Assembly: GCA_937874695.1 (NCBI GenBank)
Contig: CALNAJ010000018.1
Location: forward strand, 124,001 to 188,000
Length of the DNA: 64,000 nt
Reading direction: 5' to 3'
From: an uncultured Lactobacillus sp.
Lineage (GTDB): Bacteria > Bacillota > Bacilli > Lactobacillales > Lactobacillaceae
Shown here: in pieces, positions 27,087-35,534 of the stretch
How the letters are laid out: every line of letters begins with the position of its first letter
Numbering within the stretch: position 1 is the stretch's first letter
Position numbers and translations under genes: made by a program
Notes under the pieces: model-generated
Databases searched by the model: none
What the model saw: only the letters and a program-made list of their open reading frames with translations
What the model was told of the DNA's origin: nothing

Positions 27087-27111
27087 AGAGGCCAGTGAGC
27101 CTCTTTTTTTC
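27087..27111 (+). terminator. Terminator after the small membrane protein gene
   Basis: AGAGGC (27087-27092) pairs with GCCTCT (27099-27104) around a six-base loop and is followed by a T-run. Confidence 0.85.
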
Positions 27112-27170
27112 GTCTTTACAGACGTATCGCCGGCTTGCTAAAATGAATAGGGTAAAGGCGATGACAATAA

Positions 27171-28268
27171 GTGAGAAATGAAGAATTGAATGCAGTGGCC
27201 GATGGCGGTGACTACCTGAAAGTTTTTGCCTGCACAGCGGTGATGCTGCAGTCGGTTTTAGGACTGGCTCTGGGTATATCACAACCGCAAAGCCAATACG
27301 GTTTGGGGTGGGCCTATCTGCTGGTGAAGTTCACAGCACCGGCATTTATCTGTGGCATCCTGCTGACGACCATGCGAACGACGGCCCACCAGCAACCGAC
27401 CTATCGAGAGTACCTGAAGCAACAGTGGTCGGCGCTGTTTTTGCCGACAATCTGCTGGACGCTGGCCTACCTGCTGATTTTTCCGGGTCTACAGCAACAT
27501 CGGGCCTATCGCGACAGCTTGAGCTTTGCCTGGCAATTTGTGAATGGTAATGCGGCGCCCCATCTGTGGTATAACACGATGATGCTACAAATGATTTTCC
27601 TCATGCCGCTATTCTGGGCGATTTGGCGGTTGGTCCACAGCTGTGAGGCAGTCTGGTGGGTGTTGGGGCTGACGACGATTGGCTATCTAGTGTGGGTGAC
27701 GTGGTACACGCTGCAAATTTATCCCACAACTAAATTTACAAGCTGGTATCTCTTGGATCGCGTCTTTCTAGGATTCTTTCCGTACGCAATCTTGGGAATT
27801 TTAGCCTGGTACGGGTGGTCAACGGTTCAACGGCAATTGCATCGCTGGTGGTGGCTATTGCTGGCGATAGGTGTTGTGGCATTGATTGGCCAGGACCAAG
27901 CCTTGCTGAGTTGGCCCTTGCCGGTGAGCTTTAGCCATACCAGCTATTACTTGCCGGCTACCGTGATTTACATATTAAGTATTATTGGTCTGATTTTGGC
28001 GTTGGCCGGTCGGCAGCAGTCGCAACATTCCTGGTGGCTGCTGGTAATCCACCGACTAGCGGGTTACGCCTACCCCTCGTATTTAGCTAATGTCTTTTGG
28101 CTACAACTGTTTTGGCGACTGGGCGGCGCGACACTTACCCGGCAACACGTGATCGTAGGCGTTGTGAGTTGCTACCTATTAACATGGTGTTGGTCGTTTG
28201 GCTTCACGGCACTACTAGATAAAACTTTGAAATGGAGGAAGACGAGATGGCAAGAACGCAACCGGTAG
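27171..28268 (+). CDS. Acyltransferase-3-like multi-pass membrane protein
   Basis: 365 residues with about ten hydrophobic segments spread over the whole length. The N-terminal DYLKVFACTAVMLQSVL, the early TTAHQQPTYREYLKQQWSAL loop and the HLWYNTMMLQMIFLMP segment resemble the acyltransferase family 3 (OafA-like) membrane proteins that O-acylate cell-envelope glycans. The catalytic His-Asp pattern of that family is not clear here, so the name is tentative. The start is a GTG with a weak ribosome-binding site. Its end overlaps the following NUDIX gene by 22 bp. Confidence 0.6.
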   Translation: MRNEELNAVADGGDYLKVFACTAVMLQSVLGLALGISQPQSQYGLGWAYLLVKFTAPAFICGILLTTMRTTAHQQPTYREYLKQQWSALFLPTICWTLAYLLIFPGLQQHRAYRDSLSFAWQFVNGNAAPHLWYNTMMLQMIFLMPLFWAIWRLVHSCEAVWWVLGLTTIGYLVWVTWYTLQIYPTTKFTSWYLLDRVFLGFFPYAILGILAWYGWSTVQRQLHRWWWLLLAIGVVALIGQDQALLSWPLPVSFSHTSYYLPATVIYILSIIGLILALAGRQQSQHSWWLLVIHRLAGYAYPSYLANVFWLQLFWRLGGATLTRQHVIVGVVSCYLLTWCWSFGFTALLDKTLKWRKTRWQERNR

Positions 28269-28717
28269 AATTGGTAACGATGGTGATGGTGACCGATCCA
28301 CAGACGGGCGATGTCTTAGTGGAAGACAAAGTTAACGTTCCCTGGAAGACCGGTCACAGTTTCCCGGGCGGTCACGTGGAAGTTGGTGAGAGCTGTGCGG
28401 CCGCAGCCATGCGTGAAGTCTTTGAAGAAACTGGACTGTCACTGAAGACAGTCGACTTTTGTGGGACGTGTGAATGGTTCAGTGCCGACCGCCAACAACG
28501 AAAGCTAGGCCTGCTGTATCGTGGCGACCAATTTACTGGTGAAATCAAGGCCAGTGAGGAGGGTCCCATCTATTGGCTAGCCCCGCAGGAACTGACCGCT
28601 GAAAATAGTGCCGAGAGCCTGCTGACGCTGTTGCGGGTCTTCCAGGGTGAAGTACCGGCCGTCACTAGTGCTGAATGGAACGGCGAGCTCCATGTCGATG
28701 CGAGTCAACAGATGTGA
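28247..28717 (+). CDS. NUDIX hydrolase (MutT-like)
   Basis: 156 residues with an intact Nudix box GGHVEVGESCAAAAMREVFEE, followed by TGL (pattern GX5EX7REUXEEXGU). It should hydrolyse a nucleoside diphosphate derivative, possibly 8-oxo-dGTP, releasing pyrophosphate or phosphate. The ATG at 28247 follows TGGAGGA. It overlaps the upstream membrane-protein gene by 22 bp, implying coupled expression. Confidence 0.88.
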   Translation: MARTQPVELVTMVMVTDPQTGDVLVEDKVNVPWKTGHSFPGGHVEVGESCAAAAMREVFEETGLSLKTVDFCGTCEWFSADRQQRKLGLLYRGDQFTGEIKASEEGPIYWLAPQELTAENSAESLLTLLRVFQGEVPAVTSAEWNGELHVDASQQM

Positions 28718-28780
28718 ATGATTTGAAATAAATCACGTGAGTCGCTACACTGGAGGTAGAAATAAAAGGAAGCGATAATC

Positions 28781-29125
28781 GTGAAATCCATTAAGGAAAC
28801 CCAACGCTGGTACGGTTATTTCTTTATCGTACTTAGTGCGGTGGCACTACTGTTGGCGGCGGTCGCGGAGGTCACTTTGCTTCAACGAGCCCTCTTGTTG
28901 ACGACCGCGTTAACACTATTGGTCTACGGCCTCACGTATGAAGCACGGATCACCCGTGACTGGTGGCGCGCGTTGTTGGCTGTCAGTGTGGTGGTGTTGA
29001 TCTTGGATGTTGGCGTGACATTTGCCACGACGACGGCATTGGTAACACCTTTGCTAAGTTTCTTACTGCCATTGGCCTTCCTAGCGATTCTGTTGGGCTA
29101 TCTGCGGCGTTATATCAGTCGTTAA
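28781..29125 (+). CDS. Four-helix membrane protein, unknown function
   Basis: 114 residues with four evenly spaced hydrophobic segments (about 12-32, 34-52, 60-78, 85-106) and a basic C-terminus YLRRYISR. The start is GTG with AAAGGAAG upstream. It has a good terminator and lies 63 bp after the NUDIX gene. No recognised family. Confidence 0.65.
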   Translation: MKSIKETQRWYGYFFIVLSAVALLLAAVAEVTLLQRALLLTTALTLLVYGLTYEARITRDWWRALLAVSVVVLILDVGVTFATTTALVTPLLSFLLPLAFLAILLGYLRRYISR

Positions 29126-29162
29126 AAAAATCTCGTCCCCATTTCGGGTGACGAGATTTTTT
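29124..29162. terminator. Bidirectional terminator between convergent genes
   Basis: AAAAAATCTCGTC (29125-29137) pairs perfectly with GACGAGATTTTTT (29150-29162). Both strands end in T-runs, serving the four-helix protein gene and the CPBP gene. Confidence 0.9.
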
Positions 29163-29174
29163 GTATACCGATGT

Positions 29175-29840
29175 TTAGGCAAACAACGTAACTAAAATAT
29201 CCCAAGTCATGTGCACAATGATTCCGGGCCATAGAGAACGACTCTTGGCGTATAACCAACCGAAGAGGGCGCCGAGAGCGGTGACTGTGATCAGGTTACT
29301 CACCCAGGTCATCGGACTCATCGCTGGTACCGTGGTCAGGTATCGCGGAATATGGAGACTGGCAAAGGCCAGCGCCTGAATCAAGTTGGCTTGGGTTAAG
29401 CTGAACTTCTTTAGGAGGACGTTGAAGAAGTAACCTCGAAAAAGGAGTTCTTCAGCCACACCGACAACTAGGAAATACCGGCCCCAGTATTCTGGCGTGA
29501 AGCTGGGACTGATGCGGAGACCGTGATGAACGACCCAGAATTCAACCAGAAGATAGACTACGATGACTGCCCAAATGACGTAGCCGGCGGTAAAGTGCCA
29601 GTTGGGACGCCACTGTTCTCGGCGACCGATGGCTAATTCTTCGGGATGCGCCCGGTGAAGGAGCCAGGCAGCAGCGCCAACCCAGACAATGAGTTTGATC
29701 GCATCGAGAGCTAGTTCTTCCGGCCAGCCATTCAGATGATGTTCGATGGGAGAATTTAAGCCAACTTGGACAATTAACCAAATCAGCCAAAAGCCAATGA
29801 CTTGAAAGGTGAAACGACGGGTGGAAATGGAACGTGACAT
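29175..29840 (-). CDS. CPBP (Abi/CAAX-like) intramembrane metalloprotease
   Basis: 221 residues with several transmembrane helices. The three CPBP motifs are present: EELLFRGYFFN (glutamate pair and Arg), FASLHIPRY (FxxxH) and HMTWDIL (HxxxD). Relatives in lactobacilli are linked to bacteriocin immunity or membrane-protein processing; the substrate is unknown. The ATG at 29840 follows AAGAG with 8-base spacing. It is divergent from a TetR regulator whose operator-like palindrome lies in the shared gap, so it may be a target of that regulator. Confidence 0.85.
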   Translation of the reverse strand: MSRSISTRRFTFQVIGFWLIWLIVQVGLNSPIEHHLNGWPEELALDAIKLIVWVGAAAWLLHRAHPEELAIGRREQWRPNWHFTAGYVIWAVIVVYLLVEFWVVHHGLRISPSFTPEYWGRYFLVVGVAEELLFRGYFFNVLLKKFSLTQANLIQALAFASLHIPRYLTTVPAMSPMTWVSNLITVTALGALFGWLYAKSRSLWPGIIVHMTWDILVTLFA

Positions 29841-29938
29841 AGACGGCACTCTTTTCTAAAATTAGGTTTGTTTTTATTATAAGACTTTTGGTGACGGAAG
29901 GGTGTAAAGCTTCTGTAAGGATTAACAAATTGAATGCC

Positions 29939-29979
29939 ATGTTATCACTGTTTACATTTAATGTAATCAGTGATAACAT
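29939..29979. promoter_or_regulatory. Long palindromic operator with embedded promoter upstream of tetR
   Basis: ATGTTATCACTG (29939-29950) and CAGTGATAACAT (29968-29979) are perfect 12-bp inverted repeats. The centre (TTTACATT/AATGTAAT) is also nearly symmetrical, giving a ~41-bp near-palindrome. Inside it TTTACA (29951-29956) and TAACAT (29974-29979) are spaced 17 bp like -35 and -10 boxes. An extra half-site GATAACAT lies at 29994-30001. This is the expected design for autorepression by the adjacent TetR protein. Confidence 0.75.
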
Positions 29980-30026
29980 AAGATGCAAATAGCGATAACA
30001 TCGGCTTTTAAGGAGTGTGAGCAATC

Positions 30027-30551
30027 ATGGCAAAACAACCATATCATCGTCAGAATTTAGCAGCGGCCATTGCACAGCAGGCTCGAATTCAATTGGAAAA
30101 TGAGGGTGCTGGCCAGCTTTCTTTACGTCAGATCGCTCGATTTTTAGCAGTGACGCCGGCTGCCGTTTATCGGCATTTTCCAGATAAGGCCAGCCTTTTG
30201 GCACAGCTCCGCACGGATATCGTGGCGGAAATCACGGCCGCCTTACGGGAGGGCGTCTTGGATTCAGCCAACGCAACGGCCATGCTTCAGCGGATGGTGG
30301 CGAACCTTCTCGACTATGCGCGTGAGCATCCCAATGCCGTGGCTTTCAGCCTGACTGGACCGTTACCCGTGCCACAGAGCCTGCAGACGGTGGTGACCTT
30401 ACTGGCGGCTCAGCAACAGATCGTGACGCCGGTTGAACAGGTCACACCGGCCATTTGGACGTTTCTATTGGGCACTTTACTGCGGGTACCGTATACGGAG
30501 ATTGATGAAGCGTGGGTGACGGCGCAGTTGTTGGCGTTGCTTGGGAAATGA
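30027..30551 (+). CDS. TetR/AcrR-family transcriptional regulator
   Basis: 174 residues. The N-terminal helix-turn-helix is SLRQIARFLAVTPAAVYRHF, PDKASLLAQL follows as in TetR proteins, and the C-terminal ligand domain is of the WHG type (AVAFSLTGPLP...). AAGGAG precedes the ATG. The gene is preceded by a long palindrome that contains its likely promoter and is divergent from the CPBP gene, the most probable second target. The ligand is unknown. Confidence 0.88.
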   Translation: MAKQPYHRQNLAAAIAQQARIQLENEGAGQLSLRQIARFLAVTPAAVYRHFPDKASLLAQLRTDIVAEITAALREGVLDSANATAMLQRMVANLLDYAREHPNAVAFSLTGPLPVPQSLQTVVTLLAAQQQIVTPVEQVTPAIWTFLLGTLLRVPYTEIDEAWVTAQLLALLGK

Positions 30552-30590
30552 ATATTAATGGAAAAAGTAACTTTTAAAGCTCAGTAATTT

Positions 30591-30644
30591 AATGCGCATT
30601 TCATCCGCATATGTATGGACAAAATGCGTATAGCTTGTTATAGT
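30591..30644 (+). promoter_or_regulatory. hicAB promoter and operator-like repeats
   Basis: TGGACA (30616-30621) and TATAGT (30639-30644) are 17 bp apart, 26 bp before hicA. The palindrome AATGCGCATT (30591-30600) and a related ATGCGTAT (30624-30631) flank the -35 region and could be HicB binding sites. Confidence 0.5.
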
Positions 30645-30669
30645 TCTTGTTAGAAAGGGGGCGAGCGAT

Positions 30670-30861
30670 ATGCCAATCCGGCCAGCTAAATTGGAAAAGG
30701 AAATTCTTAATGCGGGATTTGTACGTGTCCCGAGTCGTGGAAAGGGCGGGCATCGACGATATCGGCATCCCGATGGACGAACTACAGAAATTCCTTTTCA
30801 TGCTGGTGAACTCAAGAAGGGTACTGAAAATAAAATACGGAAGGATGCGGGGCTCAAGTAG
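30670..30861 (+). CDS. hicA: HicA toxin (mRNA interferase)
   Basis: 63 residues with the double-stranded-RNA-binding-like HicA fold: the catalytic histidine His28 lies in GKGGHRRYRHPDGR, and IPFHAGELKKGT and the C-terminal IRKDAGL match the family. When free it cleaves mRNA and halts growth. AAAGGGGGCG precedes the ATG. It is followed 22 bp later by hicB, the normal order. The base composition is more AT-rich than the neighbours, suggesting horizontal acquisition. Confidence 0.88.
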   Translation: MPIRPAKLEKEILNAGFVRVPSRGKGGHRRYRHPDGRTTEIPFHAGELKKGTENKIRKDAGLK

Positions 30862-30883
30862 CCTTGCTGGCATATCAAAATTC

Positions 30884-31282
30884 ATGAAAGACAAATTGAT
30901 CTATCCGATTATTGCGCAAGAGAATAACGATGAAGATGGCCATTACTTTGTGGGCTTCTCTCCTAATATTCCTGGAATGGTTACACAGGGGGATTCTTTA
31001 GTCGAACTAGTCGACAATGCAGAGGATGCGATTGCAACGATGCTCGATGGAGAAGCCTACCCCGAGGTTCAAAACCCTAAAAAATGGCATTTACAAGATA
31101 ATGAATCTGTTGTCTATGTCACAGTGAATATGGCAGCGTGGATTGGTCGAAACTCTAAAAAAGTTAAGCGTTCGATTACGGTACCAGAATATCTAAATGA
31201 AATGGCAAAAGAACGAAAAATCAATGTTTCGCGGGTAACTACGGATGCATTAGAAGGCATCTATAATGCAGCAAGAAACTAA
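30884..31282 (+). CDS. hicB: HicB antitoxin
   Basis: 132 residues. The N-terminal half is the partial-RNase-H HicB fold (YPIIAQENNDEDGHYFVGF, PGMVTQGDSLVELVDNAEDA), which binds HicA. The C-terminal half carries a ribbon-helix-helix-like segment (RSITVPEYLNEMAKERKINVS) for DNA binding and autoregulation. The frame is open further upstream through hicA, but homology begins at the ATG at 30884. The ribosome-binding site is poor, so translation is probably coupled to hicA. Confidence 0.85.
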   Translation: MKDKLIYPIIAQENNDEDGHYFVGFSPNIPGMVTQGDSLVELVDNAEDAIATMLDGEAYPEVQNPKKWHLQDNESVVYVTVNMAAWIGRNSKKVKRSITVPEYLNEMAKERKINVSRVTTDALEGIYNAARN

Positions 31283-31293
31283 TTTGAGAAATG

Positions 31294-31341
31294 AAAAGTG
31301 GAGATGCTAGTTCAGAATTGAACTGGTATCCCCACTTTTTT
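31294..31341 (+). terminator. Terminator of hicAB
   Basis: A 20-bp stem with one mismatch (AAAAGTGGAGATGCTAGTTC with GAACTGGTATCCCCACTTTT), a six-base loop and a T-run. Confidence 0.9.
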
Positions 31342-31467
31342 GTTCAACTCAGAGGTTAATGGGAAACTTAACAATCACGTGATTAAAAATAAATGAGAAA
31401 TTTCACGAGATTTTTACAATCAACCATGCTAGACTTAATCTAACTTGATAATTGGAGGCGGATAGCC

Positions 31468-32973
31468 ATGGCGACACAGGAACAGGGTTTTCTGGCATTG
31501 GTTAAGCAAATCAACCTATTAGATATGAATTTAACGTTGATCGATTGGGATTCTCATACAAACTTACCGCAGGACGGGGCGAGCTTTCGGGGTGAACTGA
31601 CCGGGTATATCAGCGGCCAAGAGCTGGCTTTGCGAACTGGGACGGCAATGGGGCAGTTCCTCGATTATTTTGCGGCGCACCCTGCGTCACTCGATGAGAA
31701 AGGTCAACAGGTCTTACGGTTGGTCAAGAAGGATTATGATCTGAACCACGACATCCCCGCCGAAGACTATGCGGCGTATCAGCAGGTCGTTTCCGATGCC
31801 CAACAGGTCTGGGAACAGGCTCGTGTGGCCCAAGACTTCAGCCTGCTACAACCGTATCTGGAAAAAATTGTGGCGTTTAAAAAGCAGTTCATTCCTTACT
31901 GGAAACGGGGCCAAGCCACCGATTACGACGTGCTCCTCGATCAGTTTGAACCGGGGATGACCGTGGCCCAGTTGGACCCCATCATGGATACCCTAAAGGC
32001 CGGTATTCAAAAGATTCAGCGGACCTTAACGACGCGGGGCACGCAACCCCGGACGGACTTCATGAGTCGGGCTGTTCCCGAGGATGTGCAGGAACGATTG
32101 GTTAGAGCGACTGTTTCACGGTTAGGGTATGACTTCAAGAAGGGGAATCTTTCACGGAGCACGCATCCCTTCACCGTGGCCTTGAATCGCGGGGATGCCC
32201 GGATCACCAACCGCTACGGCGTCCACGATTTTCAAATGGCCCTGCTCGGTGGGATTCACGAGGCGGGTCATGGCCTGTACATGCAGAACTTCAATCCCGA
32301 TTACGACTACACCCCGCTGGCAGATGCGCCATCAATGGGATTGCATGAATCGCAATCGCTGTTTAATGAAATCTTTATTGGCCGTAACGCGGCGTTCTGG
32401 CAAGGCGAATATGGTCGGTTCCAGCAGGCGACCGGCGATATCTTCACGGACATTGACGAGGCGACCTTCTACCAGGGATTCATGGCGACCAAGCCAACGA
32501 TGATCCGGACGGAAGCCGACCCGTTGACGTATCCGCTCCACATTATCGTGCGTTACGAGCTCGAGAAGGCATTATTTAATGGTGACACCACGGTAGCGGA
32601 GTTACCCGCATTGTGGCGGCAAAAGTATCAGGAATACCTGGGAATCACGCCCGCGAACGATACAGAAGGCATTCTTCAAGACATTCACTGGGCAGGTGGC
32701 GACCTCGGCTACTTCCCAACGTATCTGCTGGGGCAAATTTACGCGGCGCAGTTCTACCACACCATGAGTCAATTGTTGCCGGTACCCGACATTTTAGCCA
32801 GCGGGGACTATTCACAGATTACGCAGTGGCGTAAGGATAATATTCATTGGTTCGGCGCGAGCTTGACGCCTCAAGCTTTGATCAAGCAGGTTTCTGGGGA
32901 AGCCCTCAATCCTCAATACTGGTTGGAATGGATGACGACGACCTTTGAGAAAGCCTATCAGGTCACAAAATAA
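31468..32973 (+). CDS. M32-family metallocarboxypeptidase
   Basis: A 501-residue zinc carboxypeptidase of the Taq type, which releases C-terminal amino acids from peptides in the cytoplasm. The zinc motif HEAGH lies in GGIHEAGHGLYMQ, the third ligand is in ESQSLFNE, and the M32 signature STHPFT with the following DARITNRY is present. Length matches the family. GGAGG lies nine bases before the ATG. Single gene. Confidence 0.93.
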   Translation: MATQEQGFLALVKQINLLDMNLTLIDWDSHTNLPQDGASFRGELTGYISGQELALRTGTAMGQFLDYFAAHPASLDEKGQQVLRLVKKDYDLNHDIPAEDYAAYQQVVSDAQQVWEQARVAQDFSLLQPYLEKIVAFKKQFIPYWKRGQATDYDVLLDQFEPGMTVAQLDPIMDTLKAGIQKIQRTLTTRGTQPRTDFMSRAVPEDVQERLVRATVSRLGYDFKKGNLSRSTHPFTVALNRGDARITNRYGVHDFQMALLGGIHEAGHGLYMQNFNPDYDYTPLADAPSMGLHESQSLFNEIFIGRNAAFWQGEYGRFQQATGDIFTDIDEATFYQGFMATKPTMIRTEADPLTYPLHIIVRYELEKALFNGDTTVAELPALWRQKYQEYLGITPANDTEGILQDIHWAGGDLGYFPTYLLGQIYAAQFYHTMSQLLPVPDILASGDYSQITQWRKDNIHWFGASLTPQALIKQVSGEALNPQYWLEWMTTTFEKAYQVTK

Positions 32974-33077
32974 TCGCTTTACTTCCTAAAAGTAAGTGGT
33001 AAACTTAATTCCAGCGTTTGAATAACCACTCATCGCTCTAAAATGACAACAAATTTAAAAGTGAGGTTTTTTAAATT

Positions 33078-33680
33078 ATGGAAACTAAGTTTATCGAATT
33101 AGCCAAGAAACGGCGTAGCATTTACGCACTCGGTAAGAACGTGACCTTTTCTCAAGACGAATTGGTCGATCTGATCGAAAGTACCATCAAGCAGGGACCC
33201 TCTTCCTTCAACAACCAAACGACTCGGGCCATCATCTTGTTCGATGCCTCTCACGACAAGCTCTGGGACATCGTTGCCGATTCTCTTCGCAAGGTCGTCA
33301 AGGACGATGACGCTTTTGCTAAAACGCAGGCCAAGATCAACGGTTTCAAGGCCGCTTATGGTACTATCCTGTACTTTACCGAAACCAAGACCGTTAAAGA
33401 ATTTGAAGAAAACTTCCCACTGTATGCGGACAATTTCCAAGACTGGTCCGAACAGGCGCAAGGCAATGCACAGTACGCCGTGTGGACGTCACTTGCCGAA
33501 AACGGCGTGGGTGCAAACCTGCAACATTACAATCCACTGATCGACGATGCTGTCCGCGAAGCCTTCGATGTTCCAGCAAGCTGGCGTCTACGGGCTCAGA
33601 TGGACTTTGGCTCCATCGAGGCACCAGCCGACGCTAAGGATTACATGGATGATAGCGAACGGTTCCGCGTGTTCAAATAA
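33078..33680 (+). CDS. Nitroreductase-family FMN oxidoreductase
   Basis: 200 residues of the HBN1-like nitroreductase group. The N-terminal KKRRSIYALGKNVTFSQDE, QGPSSFNNQTTRAIILF and NGVGANLQHYNP are characteristic and form the FMN and substrate sites. It uses NAD(P)H to reduce nitro compounds or quinone-like molecules; the natural substrate is unknown. The ribosome-binding site is GTGAGG. Confidence 0.9.
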   Translation: METKFIELAKKRRSIYALGKNVTFSQDELVDLIESTIKQGPSSFNNQTTRAIILFDASHDKLWDIVADSLRKVVKDDDAFAKTQAKINGFKAAYGTILYFTETKTVKEFEENFPLYADNFQDWSEQAQGNAQYAVWTSLAENGVGANLQHYNPLIDDAVREAFDVPASWRLRAQMDFGSIEAPADAKDYMDDSERFRVFK

Positions 33681-33691
33681 ATCATTAAGTT

Positions 33692-33730
33692 AAAATGGAT
33701 TTTGCCGTCGCAGGCAAGATCCATTTTTTT
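33692..33730 (+). terminator. Terminator of the nitroreductase gene
   Basis: AAAATGGATTTTGCC pairs with GGCAAGATCCATTTT with one mismatch, and a run of seven T residues follows. Confidence 0.9.
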
Positions 33731-33989
33731 AGGGCAATTTAGGTTTAAAGAACGACGATTAAGTCGACATCTGAGACTGTGAAGCGTTGTGATACTTTAA
33801 GACTTGGACTGATGCAATGGGTGAACGAGAGCCAGCTACCACTGGGTGCGTGCCAATTCGAAGGGAGACGTAGCCTAGTTAGCCTCTGAATACAACCCCA
33901 CAATCGTAGATTAACTAAGCGTTATCTGGTGCAAGTTATGCTAAAATGAAAACTAGTTAAGTAGTGACTTGATTAGGAGGTCAATTTGC

Positions 33990-35114
33990 ATGCAAAAGAG
34001 AATTGCCATCGTCGGTGGCGGTATCGTTGGTGCCACCGCGGCTTATTATTTGAGTAAATTACCAGGTAGTGAAAAGATCAAGGTCACGTTGTTTGATGAC
34101 GGCGTGGGCCAGGCGTCGAAGGCCGCAGCGGGCATTATTTCACCGTGGCTCTCTAAGCGCCGGAATCAACAGTGGTATCGCCTGGCTAAGGCCGGTGCCG
34201 ACCTCTATCCCGAATTGATTCACGATGCGCAGTTGGGTACTGATGTCTATCAACAGACCGGGACTATCGTGACACGTGAGGATGAAGCTGACCTAGAAAC
34301 GCTGTTTGCATTGGCCCAGGATCGGCGCAAGACCGCCGCAACGATGGGGGATGTGACCACGTTGACGGCTCAAGAAGTTCAGGACCAAGTGCCGCTACTG
34401 ACGGCACCACAACCCGGCGTTCTGATTACCGGGGGTGCACGGGTCGATGGCGGTGCCTTGGTTGATGGCCTGTTGGCGAGTGCTAGCAAGCGAAACCTGA
34501 AAATCAGTCACGAACGTGTGAAGCTCAACGCCCAGGGACAAGTCATCACGTCACTGGGAGCACGCCAATTCGACCGGGTTATTTTAGCCGTCGGGGCCTG
34601 GCTCAAGGAACTGATTGCGCCACTGGGTGTGACTGCGGATATCCGGCCACAAAAGGGCCAACTGATCGAGCTGGCCGTGAAGGATTATCCTTTGCAAGAA
34701 CACATGCCCGTTGTGATGCCTGAGGGCGAACGGGACTTTGTGCCATTTGGTCACGGGAAGTTGATCGTCGGGGCCACACATGAAAATGATGGTAAATTCG
34801 ACATCAGTGTCAATCCTGAAGTGACGGCCGACCTGTTGGGCAGTGCCCAGCGGCTGGTCAAGAGTGTTACGGCGGATAGTCTCACCGGCGTGCGGGTCGG
34901 CACCCGGGCCTACACGAGCGACTTCGCACCATTCTTTGGACTGGTTCCGGACCACGAGGACTTCCTGGTAGCGTCTGGGTTAGGCTCATCAGGTTTGACG
35001 ACTGGTCCCCAGATTGGGAAATTCCTAGCCGGTTCCGCGTTGTATGGGGGGACACCGGACTGGAGTCAGTACGAGAAGCCACTGACGACTTACTTGGCCT
35101 CCTCCGCGGAGTGA
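33990..35114 (+). CDS. FAD-dependent amino-acid/amine oxidoreductase (DadA/ThiO-like)
   Basis: 374 residues. The N-terminal FAD-binding motif is IAIVGGGIVGATAAYYL, and the DAO-family blocks AAAGIISPWLSKRRNQQW and the C-terminal GLGSSGLTTGPQIG are present. It probably oxidises a D-amino acid, glycine or a related amine. The ATG at 33990 follows TAGGAGGTC; a longer frame to 33969 lacks a site. A TAAAAT box preceded by TGC at 33939-33947 is a plausible extended -10 promoter. Its 3' end overlaps the convergent RNase HI-like gene by 25 bp. Confidence 0.85.
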   Translation: MQKRIAIVGGGIVGATAAYYLSKLPGSEKIKVTLFDDGVGQASKAAAGIISPWLSKRRNQQWYRLAKAGADLYPELIHDAQLGTDVYQQTGTIVTREDEADLETLFALAQDRRKTAATMGDVTTLTAQEVQDQVPLLTAPQPGVLITGGARVDGGALVDGLLASASKRNLKISHERVKLNAQGQVITSLGARQFDRVILAVGAWLKELIAPLGVTADIRPQKGQLIELAVKDYPLQEHMPVVMPEGERDFVPFGHGKLIVGATHENDGKFDISVNPEVTADLLGSAQRLVKSVTADSLTGVRVGTRAYTSDFAPFFGLVPDHEDFLVASGLGSSGLTTGPQIGKFLAGSALYGGTPDWSQYEKPLTTYLASSAE

Positions 35115-35497
35115 AGCGCCTGATTTGCCAGTGTGTGCGCGCCCTGGTTCTGTTTCTCAGGGACCCATTGCGTCAGCACCAATTGGAAGGGTGCCTGGGC
35201 GGCTAGGAGTGCGTCCACGAGGCTTTGGTAATGTTTTGCATAATGTTTCTGTAAACTATCGCTAACAATCTGGCTATCGGTATAGAATAAAACGGTAGTC
35301 GTTGCGCAAGCGTCCCCGGCAATCTCTGCCAGTCGTTGAAAACCCAAACGGGCGATCTCAAATTCGGCGGCGTGGTTGTTGGTGGCAGTCAAGCGGCTCT
35401 TGAGTTGGGTCTGTTCGTGGTCGTGAACGATCAGAATACCCCCAGCACTCAGGCCGCTTTGTGGTTGCGTCGCGGCATCGGTATACAAAGAAAACAC
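35090..35497 (-). CDS. RNase HI-family protein
   Basis: 135 residues of the short RNase H-like group common in lactobacilli. Three catalytic acids are visible: Asp7 in LYTDAAT, Glu45 in HAAEFEIA and Asp74 in FYTDSQIV. The fourth, Asp in E. coli RNase HI, appears to be His121 (GAHTLANQ). The frame opens at 35536, but GGAG seven bases before the GTG at 35497 and the start of the fold there favour the shorter form. It is convergent with the FAD oxidoreductase (3' ends overlap) and divergent from ebsA. Confidence 0.78.
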   Translation of the reverse strand: MFSLYTDAATQPQSGLSAGGILIVHDHEQTQLKSRLTATNNHAAEFEIARLGFQRLAEIAGDACATTTVLFYTDSQIVSDSLQKHYAKHYQSLVDALLAAQAPFQLVLTQWVPEKQNQGAHTLANQALHSAEEAK

Positions 35498-35534
35498 AGA
35501 ATCACTCCAATCTTTTTGTGAGGTGTTGTAAATC

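Noticed and set aside
30647..30883. N-terminal extension of hicB through the hicA region
   Set aside because: HicB homology begins at 30884, and the upstream frame is the out-of-frame reading of hicA.
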